NCBI GenBank assembly: GCA_035610365.1
Contig: CM069432.1
Location: 78,000,520 to 78,064,519, forward strand
Length of the DNA: 64,000 nt
Direction of reading: 5' to 3'
Source: Aquatica leii
Lineage: Eukaryota > Arthropoda > Insecta > Coleoptera > Lampyridae
A program made the position numbers and the translations under genes. Below are positions 37,107 to 50,100 of this stretch, in pieces. The first letter of the stretch is position 1. Every line of letters starts with the position of its first letter. The notes below the pieces were generated by a model that saw only the letters and a program-made list of their open reading frames with translations, searched no databases and was not told where the DNA came from.

Positions 37107-37379
37107 TAGTATAGTATCATTTATATTATGTTTGTTTTGTTTTTAGTACGTGTATGTTTTGATCCCTTAAATATTTTGTACAATATATTAAAATTTTATT
37201 TCTTTAGTAATTTTATTTTAATTGTATTCCTCAATATCTTTGATTTTGTTATAACCAGCTGCATAATAATAATTTTTATTTTTAACTACATATATATTAT
37301 AATAATCAATATAAATTATTTGAAACATTTTTATTACGTAGAGGTAAGTAGTGTTTGTTAAAGAAATTAATTGTATATT

Positions 37380-37610
37380 GAAACAGTAGTTTTAAAACAT
37401 TTTCAAAGTTTCATTCAAAACGTTTTAAAGCATATTCACAGAAATGTTTCGTATGAGACTTTACGAAATCTTACACCGAAACATTTCTGAGGTAGGACAT
37501 CTTAGTTTACATAAATGTTTCAGAAACATGTCTGTTCACTTTCGCGAAACGTTTCAAAATAAAAGTGAATGTTTCTGAAACATAACGGAAACCAAAAATT
37601 ATTTAGAGGG
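37380..37610. mobile_element. Right end of a CCCTCTAAATAA-type transposon with GAAACATTTC array
   Basis: On the minus strand the edge begins CCCTCTAAATAATTTTTGG at 37610, with AT outside. Inward, at least six GAAAC(A/G)TTTC or half-site words lie between 37395 and 37585 (for example CGAAACGTTTCA and TGTTTCAGAAACAT). The layout matches the other CCC-type ends in the window. No left partner was found. Confidence 0.45.
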
Positions 37611-38151
37611 ATTCAATCTTTTTCGACCATAGTTTCGAAATTTCCAAATACTTCGAGAACGCTTCAATATACAAAATATCATTATCTCAGAAATGTAATT
37701 TTTGGTTATACCATTGGTTATACATATAACAATTTCATAAAAACTTGATAATAGATCATTGATTGAACATGTGAAATTTATATGGTGTCTTTTAAAATGA
37801 AAAAAAAGTAATTTAAAAAAGTGTATATTTTATAAAGAACATTAACTATTCGTAAATACCACCTTATATAAACATAAACGTGTATACACTTAAGTCTACA
37901 TTAGTACAACCACAGGAATTACATGTTTGCAATGACTTCTACATTTAAAATAACAATAAGAGCAATTTCAGTTACTTTAACACATCTGTAAAACACTGTA
38001 TAATTTTTATTTTTGATCTAACCATCTTAATTCCTTGAACGGTTATCTGCAAGATGGAATTACTTAATTAAATATTCCAGTAATATCTACTTCTTCAGCA
38101 GTAAATTCAAATCGAGTATAATCCATTTTTGCATTTTTTTCGACGGCAAAT

Positions 38152-41100
38152 TTAGTTTTCCGGTGTATTTACATTCGAGTCAGTCGTATTTGTATCTTGA
38201 ACAGCGTTTGCATTTTCCGCGTCTAAATTATTTGTACAATCCTTTGTGTCTATAACAGATGTATCTGCGTCTGGTATTTTCACTATCCTTTCAGTACCGT
38301 TACTTTCTATTATTTGATTTTCTCCAAAGCTAACTCTTTTCATATTATTTTTGGGATAAACTCTATTATCTAACATAGGTTCTTGATTATAAATTTGATT
38401 ATTATTATAATTATAGCTATTTTTTAAAACCCCACCATTATTTACTCTTTTCGAGAGAATTATGTAATTTAATGGAATTAATCCAGATTTACCATTACCC
38501 ACAGCAAAAGCCCAGCCAGTGTTTGTTAATTTCATTTCTTCTTGAATATATGTTGGTGCTAATAATAATTCCTCGTTTACTCTTAAACTCAATTCGTTTG
38601 GACTAGTTGCTCTAAAATCAAATGCTGCTTTCACTTTTACTCCCGGTGTTTTCCATTTCTCTGGATTGTATCTATCTATAAAAAGAAACATACTTTAGTA
38701 ATGAGCAACAAAAAATTTAAAAACGTGTGTTAAATAAATTAAAACACTGGCTGTACCATAGATCTGTACTATGTTTTTACAGTTTTCACCATTTCACATA
38801 CATTTTCGGTTTCTGTATATTTATGTAACAAGTAATATTTAAAAAAATCAAAATTGATCATTGATACAAAGTGTTTGCAATAAGAAATACGCGTTTTTAT
38901 TTTGAAAAGTATACAATGCCTATAAATGAGGTTGGTATAAGAATTTGTTGTTATATCGATAAGAATGAAGAAAACAGCGTCCGAGTATTTAACATACATC
39001 AACGTAGTATCGTAATAGCAAAATTGTACTGTAGTACCAGGTCACATATTAATCAATTTTTATAACTCATCTTTTGTATATGTTCTTACCTATGCATTTT
39101 GGCAAAAATAATTTGCTTATTAAGTACGGTGCTGAGACAATAACTCCAAGAAATGCTACAATAGGCCAATTGTAAGGTGGAGTATTCTTCATGTCAGTTA
39201 CGTGAGCTTCCTTCCAAGCTATATGGGCAGCAGTTTGTGGAACTTTATATCCCATTAGTGATATTAATTTTTTATACAGCCATCTAAACAGTCGAAAAAT
39301 GTTGAGCGAATACCATATATGTCCAAACAAATTTCTTAAACGCCCAAAGTTCTCTGCCACGCTTAATATCGCTCTGAAGGAACTTGTCATTGCAAAAAGA
39401 GTATTGTCCAACATCATTGATATACTACTAACAGCCCGAACAACACTTTCGACGCTTGCAAATGTATTACGTGAACTTTCTTCCGCAAATTGGATAAACC
39501 TACAAATTAAAATATCTAATTAAAAATTAAATTGCCCAAGTAGTTTCACAATATATAAGATTTATTTCAATACTTCCATAACATTACAGATGTTAACAAA
39601 TTGAAAAAAATTCAATTCAACTTTAACCTATACAAATAGGTTTCTGTTTTGTTTATTAAAAGGTCAATATTTGAACACCTTAGATCATTTGAAGTTGTTA
39701 AAAATTTGCTTTATTACTCATGTCTACAGTAACTTAATGTCTCAAATTTATTTTATTGGAATACATAAAAAACGTTTAAAAAGTTATAGATGTTGCTACA
39801 TTTATAACATAAATTAAAACTATAAATAAAAATTATGAAAAAGACAAATTATATTTCCGCAACAAGACATGACATGATCTTAAAAAAAGTGAACCTACCT
39901 AATAAGGCAATGTCATGATATATTATTATTTTGGTTGCTACTCCTATTATTGAATTAAATATAAAAAATTATGGCATTATACATATATTATCTGTCTGAA
40001 GAAGTTATTAAAGTTAGTTAACGATAAATATTATGTGAATGGATAACGTTATTTTATGAAAATGTTTTGTAAAGGTTAATGTTTATAGCTCTATTATGTT
40101 TATAAGGACTAAAATATAATAAAATTTTTGATAATCACTAAAGAACCTGATTAATAGCGAAGTAAAATATCCAAACCTAAATACTTTCAAAATAATTTAA
40201 ACAAATAGAATCATAACAAGTAAAGTGCATCTACAAAAATGTAGATAAGTTGATTGTAATTATTTTAAGCTTATCGTTACTATAATAACGTCACAAAAGT
40301 AAAATTCTCGAAAATTATGTATAACAGATTCTCATCAAAGAAAAATTGCATATTCCATCTGTATAATAAAACTTAATTTATAGGCGCGTTACATGTTTGT
40401 ATAATGATTAACATAGATTTCTTGAGTTAAAGTTATTTACCTCAATTGAAGATCAAAAAATCTTTTGATAATTAGAATTCACAAACCAGCTTGCAAAATA
40501 TGTGATTTACTGCACATTTAAATTTCAACTTAACGATATCAAAGTATTGAGTATAATAACTACAGGTTTTTTTAATACTTATACTTGATAAGAAGGTAAT
40601 AATACAAATCGATCACTACTTAATCACTTTAATATAAAAATGATAACTACACGCACACTGACGAGTAATAAAATGTCATTTCAAAACAAAATTTAACCGC
40701 CGTCTTTATGTTCATTTACATGTATCACCAATCATGGCAATATATCTATATTTTTATAAATATATCACATTGGAATAAGGCCAAATTATCTTGTTTATTT
40801 CATACACAAAAAGCATGATACAAAGAAAACAAAAAGAAAACTGATTGTCGTTAGCTGTGATTATAACTTGTTAATTTCAATCAGTATTTATTATCATTGA
40901 TTTATAAAATTACTCAACGATTTTACGCTATTATACCCATTAAATAAAAATCTATCAAAAAGCATATTTTGGATTTAAGTAACTTTTACAATTACAAAAA
41001 ATTTGCATGTTCTGTCGCCGAGTAGATTTTTAGTTGTTAGTTATTTTATACATATAATCTGCTTATTTGTTATATCTAACGCATTACAAATTTGAGCTGA

Positions 41101-44100
41101 TTTGTAACAGGCTTTACATTTTGATTTGGTAAATGAAGCATTAGAATATGAAATAAGGAATTTAAATTTCGGTAAATTATAAACGAGGTCGAATTTAAAG
41201 CATCAACAGATTCAAAGTGCACAGTGACGAAACAGTACAAAATGATTTGCTTAAAATAGAGATGTGGAAACGATTTAATTAAAAAGAGATCGATAAAACT
41301 TATTCAATAAAATTCTATTCCGAGTCAGGAAATTTACAATAAAAGGTAAGATTAGGACAAAACAACTAGTTTTTGAGCGCGGTTTAATCAATTTATTTTC
41401 GTTGTGATTATTTAGCACCCGAAAGCACAAATACGAAATGCCTAAATTTACAGCAACCAAAAGGGAAAATGCTAAAGACCTTAAGTCTGGAAACATGGAA
41501 TTTTACCTATAAAAATGTTGTAATTAACGAGTTTGGTTATGACTGAGTCGCCAATTGTACTTAACCTGTCCTACTAGAGCTCACTTAGAAGCCTTGTGAT
41601 CATAGCTTACGGCACTAGGAACAACAGTGTGGTCTACAAAGTGTTTTCGTATAAAAAAGAGATCTTATCAGTAAATTACCTAATTATAAAACAAGAAAAC
41701 TCTAATTACACGTGATCGCAGATGCGAGCAATCATTTGTTTTAAAAATCAATAGAAAAGAAATGGATAACATCTGCATAGCAAATCATATCAGAAATGTT
41801 AAAAAAAAAATCACCCGAAAAGAATTTATTAGCTTAAAAATTTTTGTAAAAAATCCACCGTTTATCTGCGAACAATTCCTACATCTTGCTAAGCATTTTT
41901 GGGTGTTTCTCAGTATTTCTAGAGTAACTTGGACGAATACATTTTTGATTCGTTCATGTCCCCAGCTGCCGTTGAAGGATACTGTAAAACCATAAAATTC
42001 AATTAGGTAACCCTGGTTACGGATTAACGAACAGTAACAAAGCAAACCACACATCATTAGAAAAGTAATTCAACCATAGAATAAGATAATCTGAGACATG
42101 TACTAAATTCCAGCAAACGCCGATTCAGGCGGGGACAATGGTTGCAATTGCACCCCCCCCCTGACTCAGCAGTTTATTTTGATCAAATTTAAATTTTTTT
42201 AAGTATGTTTCAAATATAATATAGGTAAAATCACACAAAAACTGTGATATAGTACGAATCAATTTTTATAGCAAAAATGTTAGTGTAATTGTTTTAGCTT
42301 TTAACCTGAGATAAAAAGTTATTTTTATCAGTCACTAAGCATCCTTCAAATAAAGAATAAAAGTACTATATAGTTGAATGATAAAAAAAAGTTTGTCAGT
42401 TATACAAATGTTTATTTATATCGTTTAAATTGTGTCAAATGGCATAATTTTTTATAAATGGTTTTTATTTGAATTATTTGAAATGTGTTATTTCAAATTT
42501 ATTAATGAAGTAACCTTGATCTACCACAATATGATGGAATAGTTTGCAAACGTAACGCAACTACAAAATAAGTTCTAATATTTGTAGGTGTGGATTTCGT
42601 ATTTCCTAGTATCTTTCTGAATTAGTATGAGAAACAATTATACTTTAAATACACAGCATGAAATGTGAGAATTAAAACAAAGCATGAGACTCACACTCAA
42701 AGTATGAGACCTTAAAACCCTAACTGCTTGTATAGAAAGAAAAGAAAAACCCAGTAGAACAAAATGTATTTTTTTTAACAAAAAAGAGACTTCCAAAGCA
42801 TGAATCAAATAAAATGCACTAAAAGGTAAAAAGTAATTATTTAATTTAGTTACAATGTATGTACCTGAAATTACTTTTTAAAGTCGATGCCGTTTGTGAC
42901 ATTGAGGTAAGATTGGGTTTAATTCTTAACAATAACTTTGGCAGTTGGAATAGGTTTAATAATAATAGGTTCAAATGTGTTTGACATCGACCTCAGAACG
43001 TAATTTTAAGTAACTGGTAACTAAATCAAATAATTATTTTTTACTTTTCAGTGCAGCTTATTTGATGCATTTTTTTGACAACATTCGCATTGTAGACATT
43101 ACTTGCAGCGATATTACGAGGTTACTAACCATTCTTTATAAGCACCACCTCAAGCGTTCAAAGAACATGTTTTTTGCTGCAAATATGTATCTAAATTGTA
43201 CCATAAAGATTTAAATTGTTTTCGCCGAATTTTCATTTATGTATTTATGTTCTCTGCTCAAGTTTTAAATGCTATAGCCCTTAATTAAAAAAGTTCCATT
43301 AATAGCTCGAATAAATTTAACCTCATGCCCAAAGATGAAATTACTGTTTTAATTAGCCTAAATTTTTAATATATCCGAATTAAATTAAAGTCAATATTCC
43401 GATTTTCTTTGTTAAAGAAGTATCATCATCTTCTTTATTAATCCGTCAACATCCATTGTTGGATGTAGGCCTCCCCTGTTGCTTTCCATAAATCTCTGTT
43501 TTGGGTTTTTCTAATCCAATCCAAACTCGCCGTTCTCTTCAAATCGTGGATCCACCTGGTTTGTGGCCGGCCTTCTTTTTCCCATGTAGGGCCTCCATTG
43601 TTGTATTTCTTTACTCCAGCGCCCGTAGATTTGACGCATGGTGTGACCGGCCCATCTCCATTTTAGCGAAGCTACTTCTTCCTTTATATCTCTTAATTTT
43701 GTCTTGTTTCTAATGCCTACATTCCGTTTCTTATCGGTGAGTTTAATATTCAGCATCTGACGTTCCATTGCTCTTTGATTGCTTTGCTAATTTTTCTAAT
43801 AAAGTTTTTGTTAGAAACCATGTCTGAATAGCGTAGGATAATACCGGTAACACACATTGATTGAAGACCGCATTTCTTAATTAAAGGGGTATTTTTTAGT
43901 CTTTGAGTATTTTGCTTTGTTTGCCGAATGCCGACCAAGCCAACCGTATACGTCTCTGTATTTCCACTTCTTGGTTTGATTTGTTGCATTTAATCACCTG
44001 CCCTAAGTATATGTATTTATCAAGATATTCTATAATCTGGTTGTCAATTACAATATTTGTGTTTTCTTCTTGGTTTCTGATTATTTTTTTTGTCTGTTTA

Positions 44101-47100
44101 GTTTTAAACGAACTTTCTCGGATTCAATTTTTATTTCTTCTAATATTTGCTGTAAGTCTTCAAAATTAGTATTATCATCATTTGAACGTAATTAGTAGTT
44201 GAACAATTGTAATCTTAATTCCCATTACAAATTCTCACAACATTTATTCGTAGTTTGCATTTTTTCATAGAAAATGGATTTTTACGAATATAGGTAAAAT
44301 CTGATGTTCAATTATTTTTTTTGATTACACTGTCGTAATACACGGAAAAAATGCTTCAGCTTTGCTGATTTAACCCAATTTATGGATATAACTCAAATTT
44401 ACTTATGTGTGCCTTTAGAGTTTTATTTTCAGGCGGCTTTCGTGAAATCTTATTTATATTACCTATAACAAAAAGAACAAGTGGCGGGAAAATTAATATT
44501 CTTTTAAAAAGACATTATCTTTAGTTAGATCTAACGGAACTGGAAATCCAAACTAATATGAGTTTCGTTACCTATAAATCAAAACAAAATTCTTGCAGGT
44601 TTTTGCTAAAACTAAGTAATGGAAATATATCACCAAACATTGGAAAAATCAGTCTCTTTTTTTGTACAAAATGATCAACAACATTTATTTCTAAATTAAT
44701 AACATAAACACTAAAGTACCTTGGTTTAAAGAAAAAATCATTTTTTTAAAATACCCAATATGTACTTCGAAAACCTGATAATTATAAGTAACGATTAACC
44801 TAAATGATGTCATATCGTGGGATATACATAGGTTGCACTCATGCGAAGCAGGAACAAATCGCTAGTATTTAACACGTTCAGCCCCGCGGCTAAACTTTCG
44901 TCACAGCCTCTGGACCGCAGGGCGAAATTTCTTTTTTGTGCTTCTGTCCGTTTTGACGTATGTTACAGACGTATGTTACAGGCATCATAACCCGCCGGAA
45001 ATTTTACTTTTCCGGCCTAGGCCGGTAAAGTATAGTAGAATTTTATAACAAAAAGTTGGCACTAGTGATCATTAATTAAATAAACGTCATCTGTCAATAT
45101 GTCAAATTTATTAACATACACCATTATCTTTGTTGTTGTTTAGAGTAGCACTAACAAAAATTGTTTTAAACAAATTTAAAAAATTTGCTTATATCTTACA
45201 ATTGCTAAAAACAACAAAGGTTTTATTTTCATATAAGTGAAATTGTAATATTATTATGTAATTGTCAAATTAACTTAAAAAAACAATTGTATTTCGTCAT
45301 TACAGGTTTCAGTTTTATCAACATTTGTTAATAAATTTTATTAAAAATCAATACTTAAATAACTACTTTTAATTAATTTATACTATAAAGGTCAGCACAA
45401 AAAATGTTGTGTATCACACGTCCTAAAAGTATTTTGCGAGTATTCGCTTTTTGTAGGCCTCGGCTTCACCTCGGCCTACAAATAAGCTCATACTCGCAAA
45501 ATAGCACTTTCTGGACTAGTGATACAAATAACTATTTTGTGCCTCCGTCCGTTTTGACGTATTTTACAAGCAATATAATCGGCCGGAAAAATTACTTTTC
45601 CGGACTAGGCCGGTAAAGTCAAGGTAAAATGTAGTAGAATTTTATAACTAGAAGTTGGCAGTAATTCCCTTCCTTCAATAGTTTATGTGTCATGCCATTA
45701 GTGTCAAAATTATTATTTTATGAGCTGGCTTAACTATTATACTACTGCAAATTACCTATAAAGACTTTTCTAATAACAAATACAAACTTATTTCAATCTT
45801 ATTGACAAAGACAACGATAAAGGCAACCGCAAAATTAAAAATCAGTTAAACTTATATCGATCAAGTAAGTATACTTATGTATATGAAACCTCTATAACTT
45901 TAAATTGTAACTTTTAGTCTAATCAACAGCATATTAACATCTCTAACATTCATTATAAGAAACTTACTTATTTAAATTAAAGTTAATTGTGCAGTTTGAA
46001 ATATTTATATAAAGTAAATTCGGATCATTTCAGTTGAATTGTAAGTTTTGAACGTTACAATTTGGTTGAATGCTATCGACATTAGCAAAACTTGTGGAAC
46101 ACTGTAGTATGGAATTACATTGTCTTGTTAGTTGATTCGACTACTGCGATTTTAGCTGTCAAGGAGTCTTCTATGTATTCTTCAGCAACAGTACTGTCTT
46201 TTTCAACTACGTGATATTAGTTCCCTGACTTACTAATGCCGTCGCGCTATTTCTGCAAATGCAGTTACCTGTATATAATAAAACATACTTATTGTAGACG
46301 CTTACTGAATTTTTAGTATACTATTTAACAAGATCGTGGTTTCCAGTACCGGTCTGAAGTTTTAGTCGGTAACAAATTGTTATCACATTTTGTGCAGCTT
46401 CTTTAATGTGTGGAGGAATATCCATTTTAAGACGATACAAATAAATAATACTTTTAATCAAGTTAATTAAATTGTAACAAAATTAAGTATATTTACATAA
46501 ACAATTGAAATTCAAAATTACAGATTTCGTTGTTATCAACATAAAGAATTTAAATTTAGTTAATAAAATAAATCATTTTATAAACATTTTTTTTTCAAAG
46601 TTCGGCACAAAAAAAGTTGTGTATCACACGTCCTAAAAGTATTTTGCGAGTATAAGCATATTTGTAGGCCGAGGCGAAACAGAACAAAATTTAAAAAATT
46701 GAATTTTTATTAAATATAGTAGGAGTACATATTACAAAAAATGTTCTCAAACATTGTTATCTGTTTTCTTGAACACTCAACCATTTTATGATCATTTTTC
46801 TCTTGAACTGAGAACAGGTTTATGGACCGACACAAGTAACATAATTTTTTTACATTTTTACGTTTTGAAAATTTTATTTTATTACATTTCCTTAAATTTT
46901 TATTTATATTTATACACCATGTAAAGGATGCAATGACCAACAAAAATTTTTGGGCTAATGGAAAGTATAAATTTTTTTACTTGGGGCTAAAAATGTTCAA
47001 TAAAAATTTAAAAACAAACTAAAAAAATGCCAAAATTTGAAGCGTTGTTACATACTATTAGAAAGAAATTTATGTGTTGCAATAGTTGCCCCATCAAATT

Positions 47101-50100
47101 TCGACGCAATGCAGAATTGATCAATTCATAAAAACATCACAATTTCATAATGAAAATAGTGTATTTTCTATTGAGAACCGCAGACTCTTAGGTACTTCAA
47201 AACTATTGTCCTATTATTTTCAAGTTTCCATAAGGTCTGTTTTGAGCAACTTTCGTCCGTATGGAATTGGTTTTTACTTTGAATTTTAGGTGAATATTAA
47301 ATACAACTATCGGTCGCGTTATAAATGACATTGGATTTACGGTTTAATCACTTATGTTACATTGCCCAGCGTATGGACTATAGACGGACAGTTCCAGGCG
47401 CGGGCGGGGCCCCCGTTTTAAAGAAATAATGTTTAATCTTGCTTTAAGTAATAAATAATAATAAAACAAGTACAATAACATCAACAAAATATAATAACAC
47501 AAAGAAGTAAAACTTTTTAACGAAACAATTACAAAACAATAATTTATATTTTTTATTACCTACTAAACAAATTTACAAATGTTTTTCTACTTTTATTACT
47601 AGTACTTAGCGTATTGAAACCAAAATCAAAGATTGAATTTAAATTTGAGAAGAATACAGAAATTCTCATCAAAATTACGCTTAAAGCAGTGTATCCAGAG
47701 ACCCGAAACCACGTTCTTCTGGGAGGTATTCCATACACCCAGTAAGGTACATAAAAGAGTTACTTAAAATTCATTTTGTAATGTATAATATTTATAACAT
47801 ATCAGTGTTAAGCCACTAACTTGTAATAGCTAATAATTTAAGTGTTATCTTTTAATATTCATAGTAATAAACTGTGTTAAAGAAATTCTTTTATTTATTT
47901 TGTTTATTTAGAATTTTATCGCTTTTACAAGAGTCATATCACCTATCCGGAGATAAACAATATTAAACTATCAGATAAAAATTATTGTAAATTGCCAAAA
48001 CATCCACGTTGGGATAGGTGCTTGAAATTCTAGAAGTAGGACTCTTTCATGATTCTAAACAACTTTTGTTAATCAAATTTTGTTATATCTTTACTAACAA
48101 AGGTAGTTTACTAGAACAGATTTTTAAAAAGATCCAAGGCATACATGATTTTAGAAAACTAAAATTATGCCAGAAATTAGTGTTTAACGAAGCAGGGCTG
48201 ACCCCAAACAATGAAATTTTTATCTTTCACAAGAGTCGTTTCACCTATCCGGGGACACACTGTATTTTATAGGTATTATATGATGTATAATTCAGATTGC
48301 ACAATTATTCACCTGCATCACAGGAAATCGTTTATAATGAAATTATAAAAGTTTCAGTCACATAGCAATTAGGTATCACGTTTTTCACGTCCCTCAAGTT
48401 AGCAATACAAAGTTAGCAAAAGAAAAAACTTGTAGCTTTCTTACTTTCTTAATTATGCATTAAACTTGAGGCAAGTTAGTAAAATTCCTAACTATATTTT
48501 ATTTGATTCTGCTAACCTTGTACTGCTAACTTGAAAGACGTAACTTTTCACTTAAATTAATAGCATTACTTTATCGGTGCCTTTCAGTAAACGTAAACCT
48601 TTTTGCGCAAATTTAATTAACTATTATTTATTTTATTAGAAAAGTGTGGTCTATTATTGGATTCAACGCGAAGAACAAGGCGCAGAAAATGATCGTCCTT
48701 TGCAGACCGCCCATAGAAGTGGAATGCCATCTCTCTTATCTAGAGTTGAAAAAGATAACATTATCCCAGATGCTCGTTTGACTCCATTCACAACTTCCGC
48801 CACCATTCGCGAAAGACTACAGCTACAATGCAGTTTGCAAACAATAAAGAATACTTTGAAAGCTGAATGAACAAGGTGCTATCGACCTATAAAGAAACCT
48901 GTAATAACTAAAAAAAATGCCTACCGGAGATTGCAGTTTTCAGAAGAACATTTAAATTTTGATTGGAAAGTGTTGTTTTTTCAGATGAAAAAACCTTCTG
49001 CACTTCCCAACATAGTAAGAGTTCTTTGGAGGCCACGTAATTCTAGATATTAATCAAAACATGTGCAACTCAACAAAGGAACTGGGAGAATTAGTGCTGC
49101 GTACTGAGGATGGATGAGTGATGCTGGCCGAGGGTATCTCACTCTTATACATACGGCAGCGGTAGTTCAAGAATGGTTCTTACAACATCCAGAAGTGGAA
49201 AGAATCCGTTGGCCACCTAAGTCACTCATAATAAATCCATTATGACTTTAATACAAACAATTGACACGTTTAATTATGTCTCTTTACTGATAAAAATTAA
49301 TCGTTGTTAATTTAAAATAATAATACAATTAAAAAAAAAGCATAAACTGCAATCGGGATTTGAACCTTCGCACGTAGCGGCGATATTACCGCATTCGTAT
49401 TACTGATACGTTCTTTATATCTGTGTTTTAAACTAAACTTTTTTCACGCGATACATTTTTGGAAATATTTTTGATATTTGTTATTAAATTTTGAAAATTA
49501 TTACGCAAAACGTTTTCTGGTACACGTTGGCATATGTTCTGATACTAGAAATATCTTAAAAACACTTTGGGGACATATAAATCAAAATTTTCAAATTCCC
49601 CATGTTAATCTGTATGCTTCAGAATTTCCGGGACAGACGGTATACGGAATGCTGCATCTTATTTAAATTATCTTTGGATGTACCCACGATAACTCTCGAA
49701 CCAAAAGTCGTAGTAACTTGAAATTTGGTATGGAGCTGGCTTTTTATTTTATATACTCTTGGTTTTATTAAAAAATGGGTCTCATAAAGAAACCGGAAGT
49801 AGATATATCCGCCATTTCTAACAGTTTTTCTTATATAATATTGTACTTATGTAAATTATTCGAATTAAAGTTCCTTATAAAGTTAATTCTTCCTAACAAT
49901 TTATTCAAATAATTTTTTTCTAATATAAACAGTTTATTAAATATCTGATTTATAATTTAAAGTGAATTCCATATATAATCCTAGGTTCGACTTTTTTTAG
50001 AAAAATATATATCAGATATTTAATTTATAATTTAAAATGAATTCACAAATATAATACAGTTTCGAATCTTGCCTGCAACGATTTTTTTTTACTGATTTAC

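Noticed and set aside
37128-37361. Hydrophobic plus-strand open frame resembling a membrane protein
   Set aside because: Phe/Ile/Tyr-rich because of AT-rich sequence. No supporting neighbour or motif.
41275-42057. Two minus-strand open frames that could pass for receptor exons
   Set aside because: A TTTACAG-like acceptor is present, but the joined reading does not resemble odorant or gustatory receptors and contains no motif.
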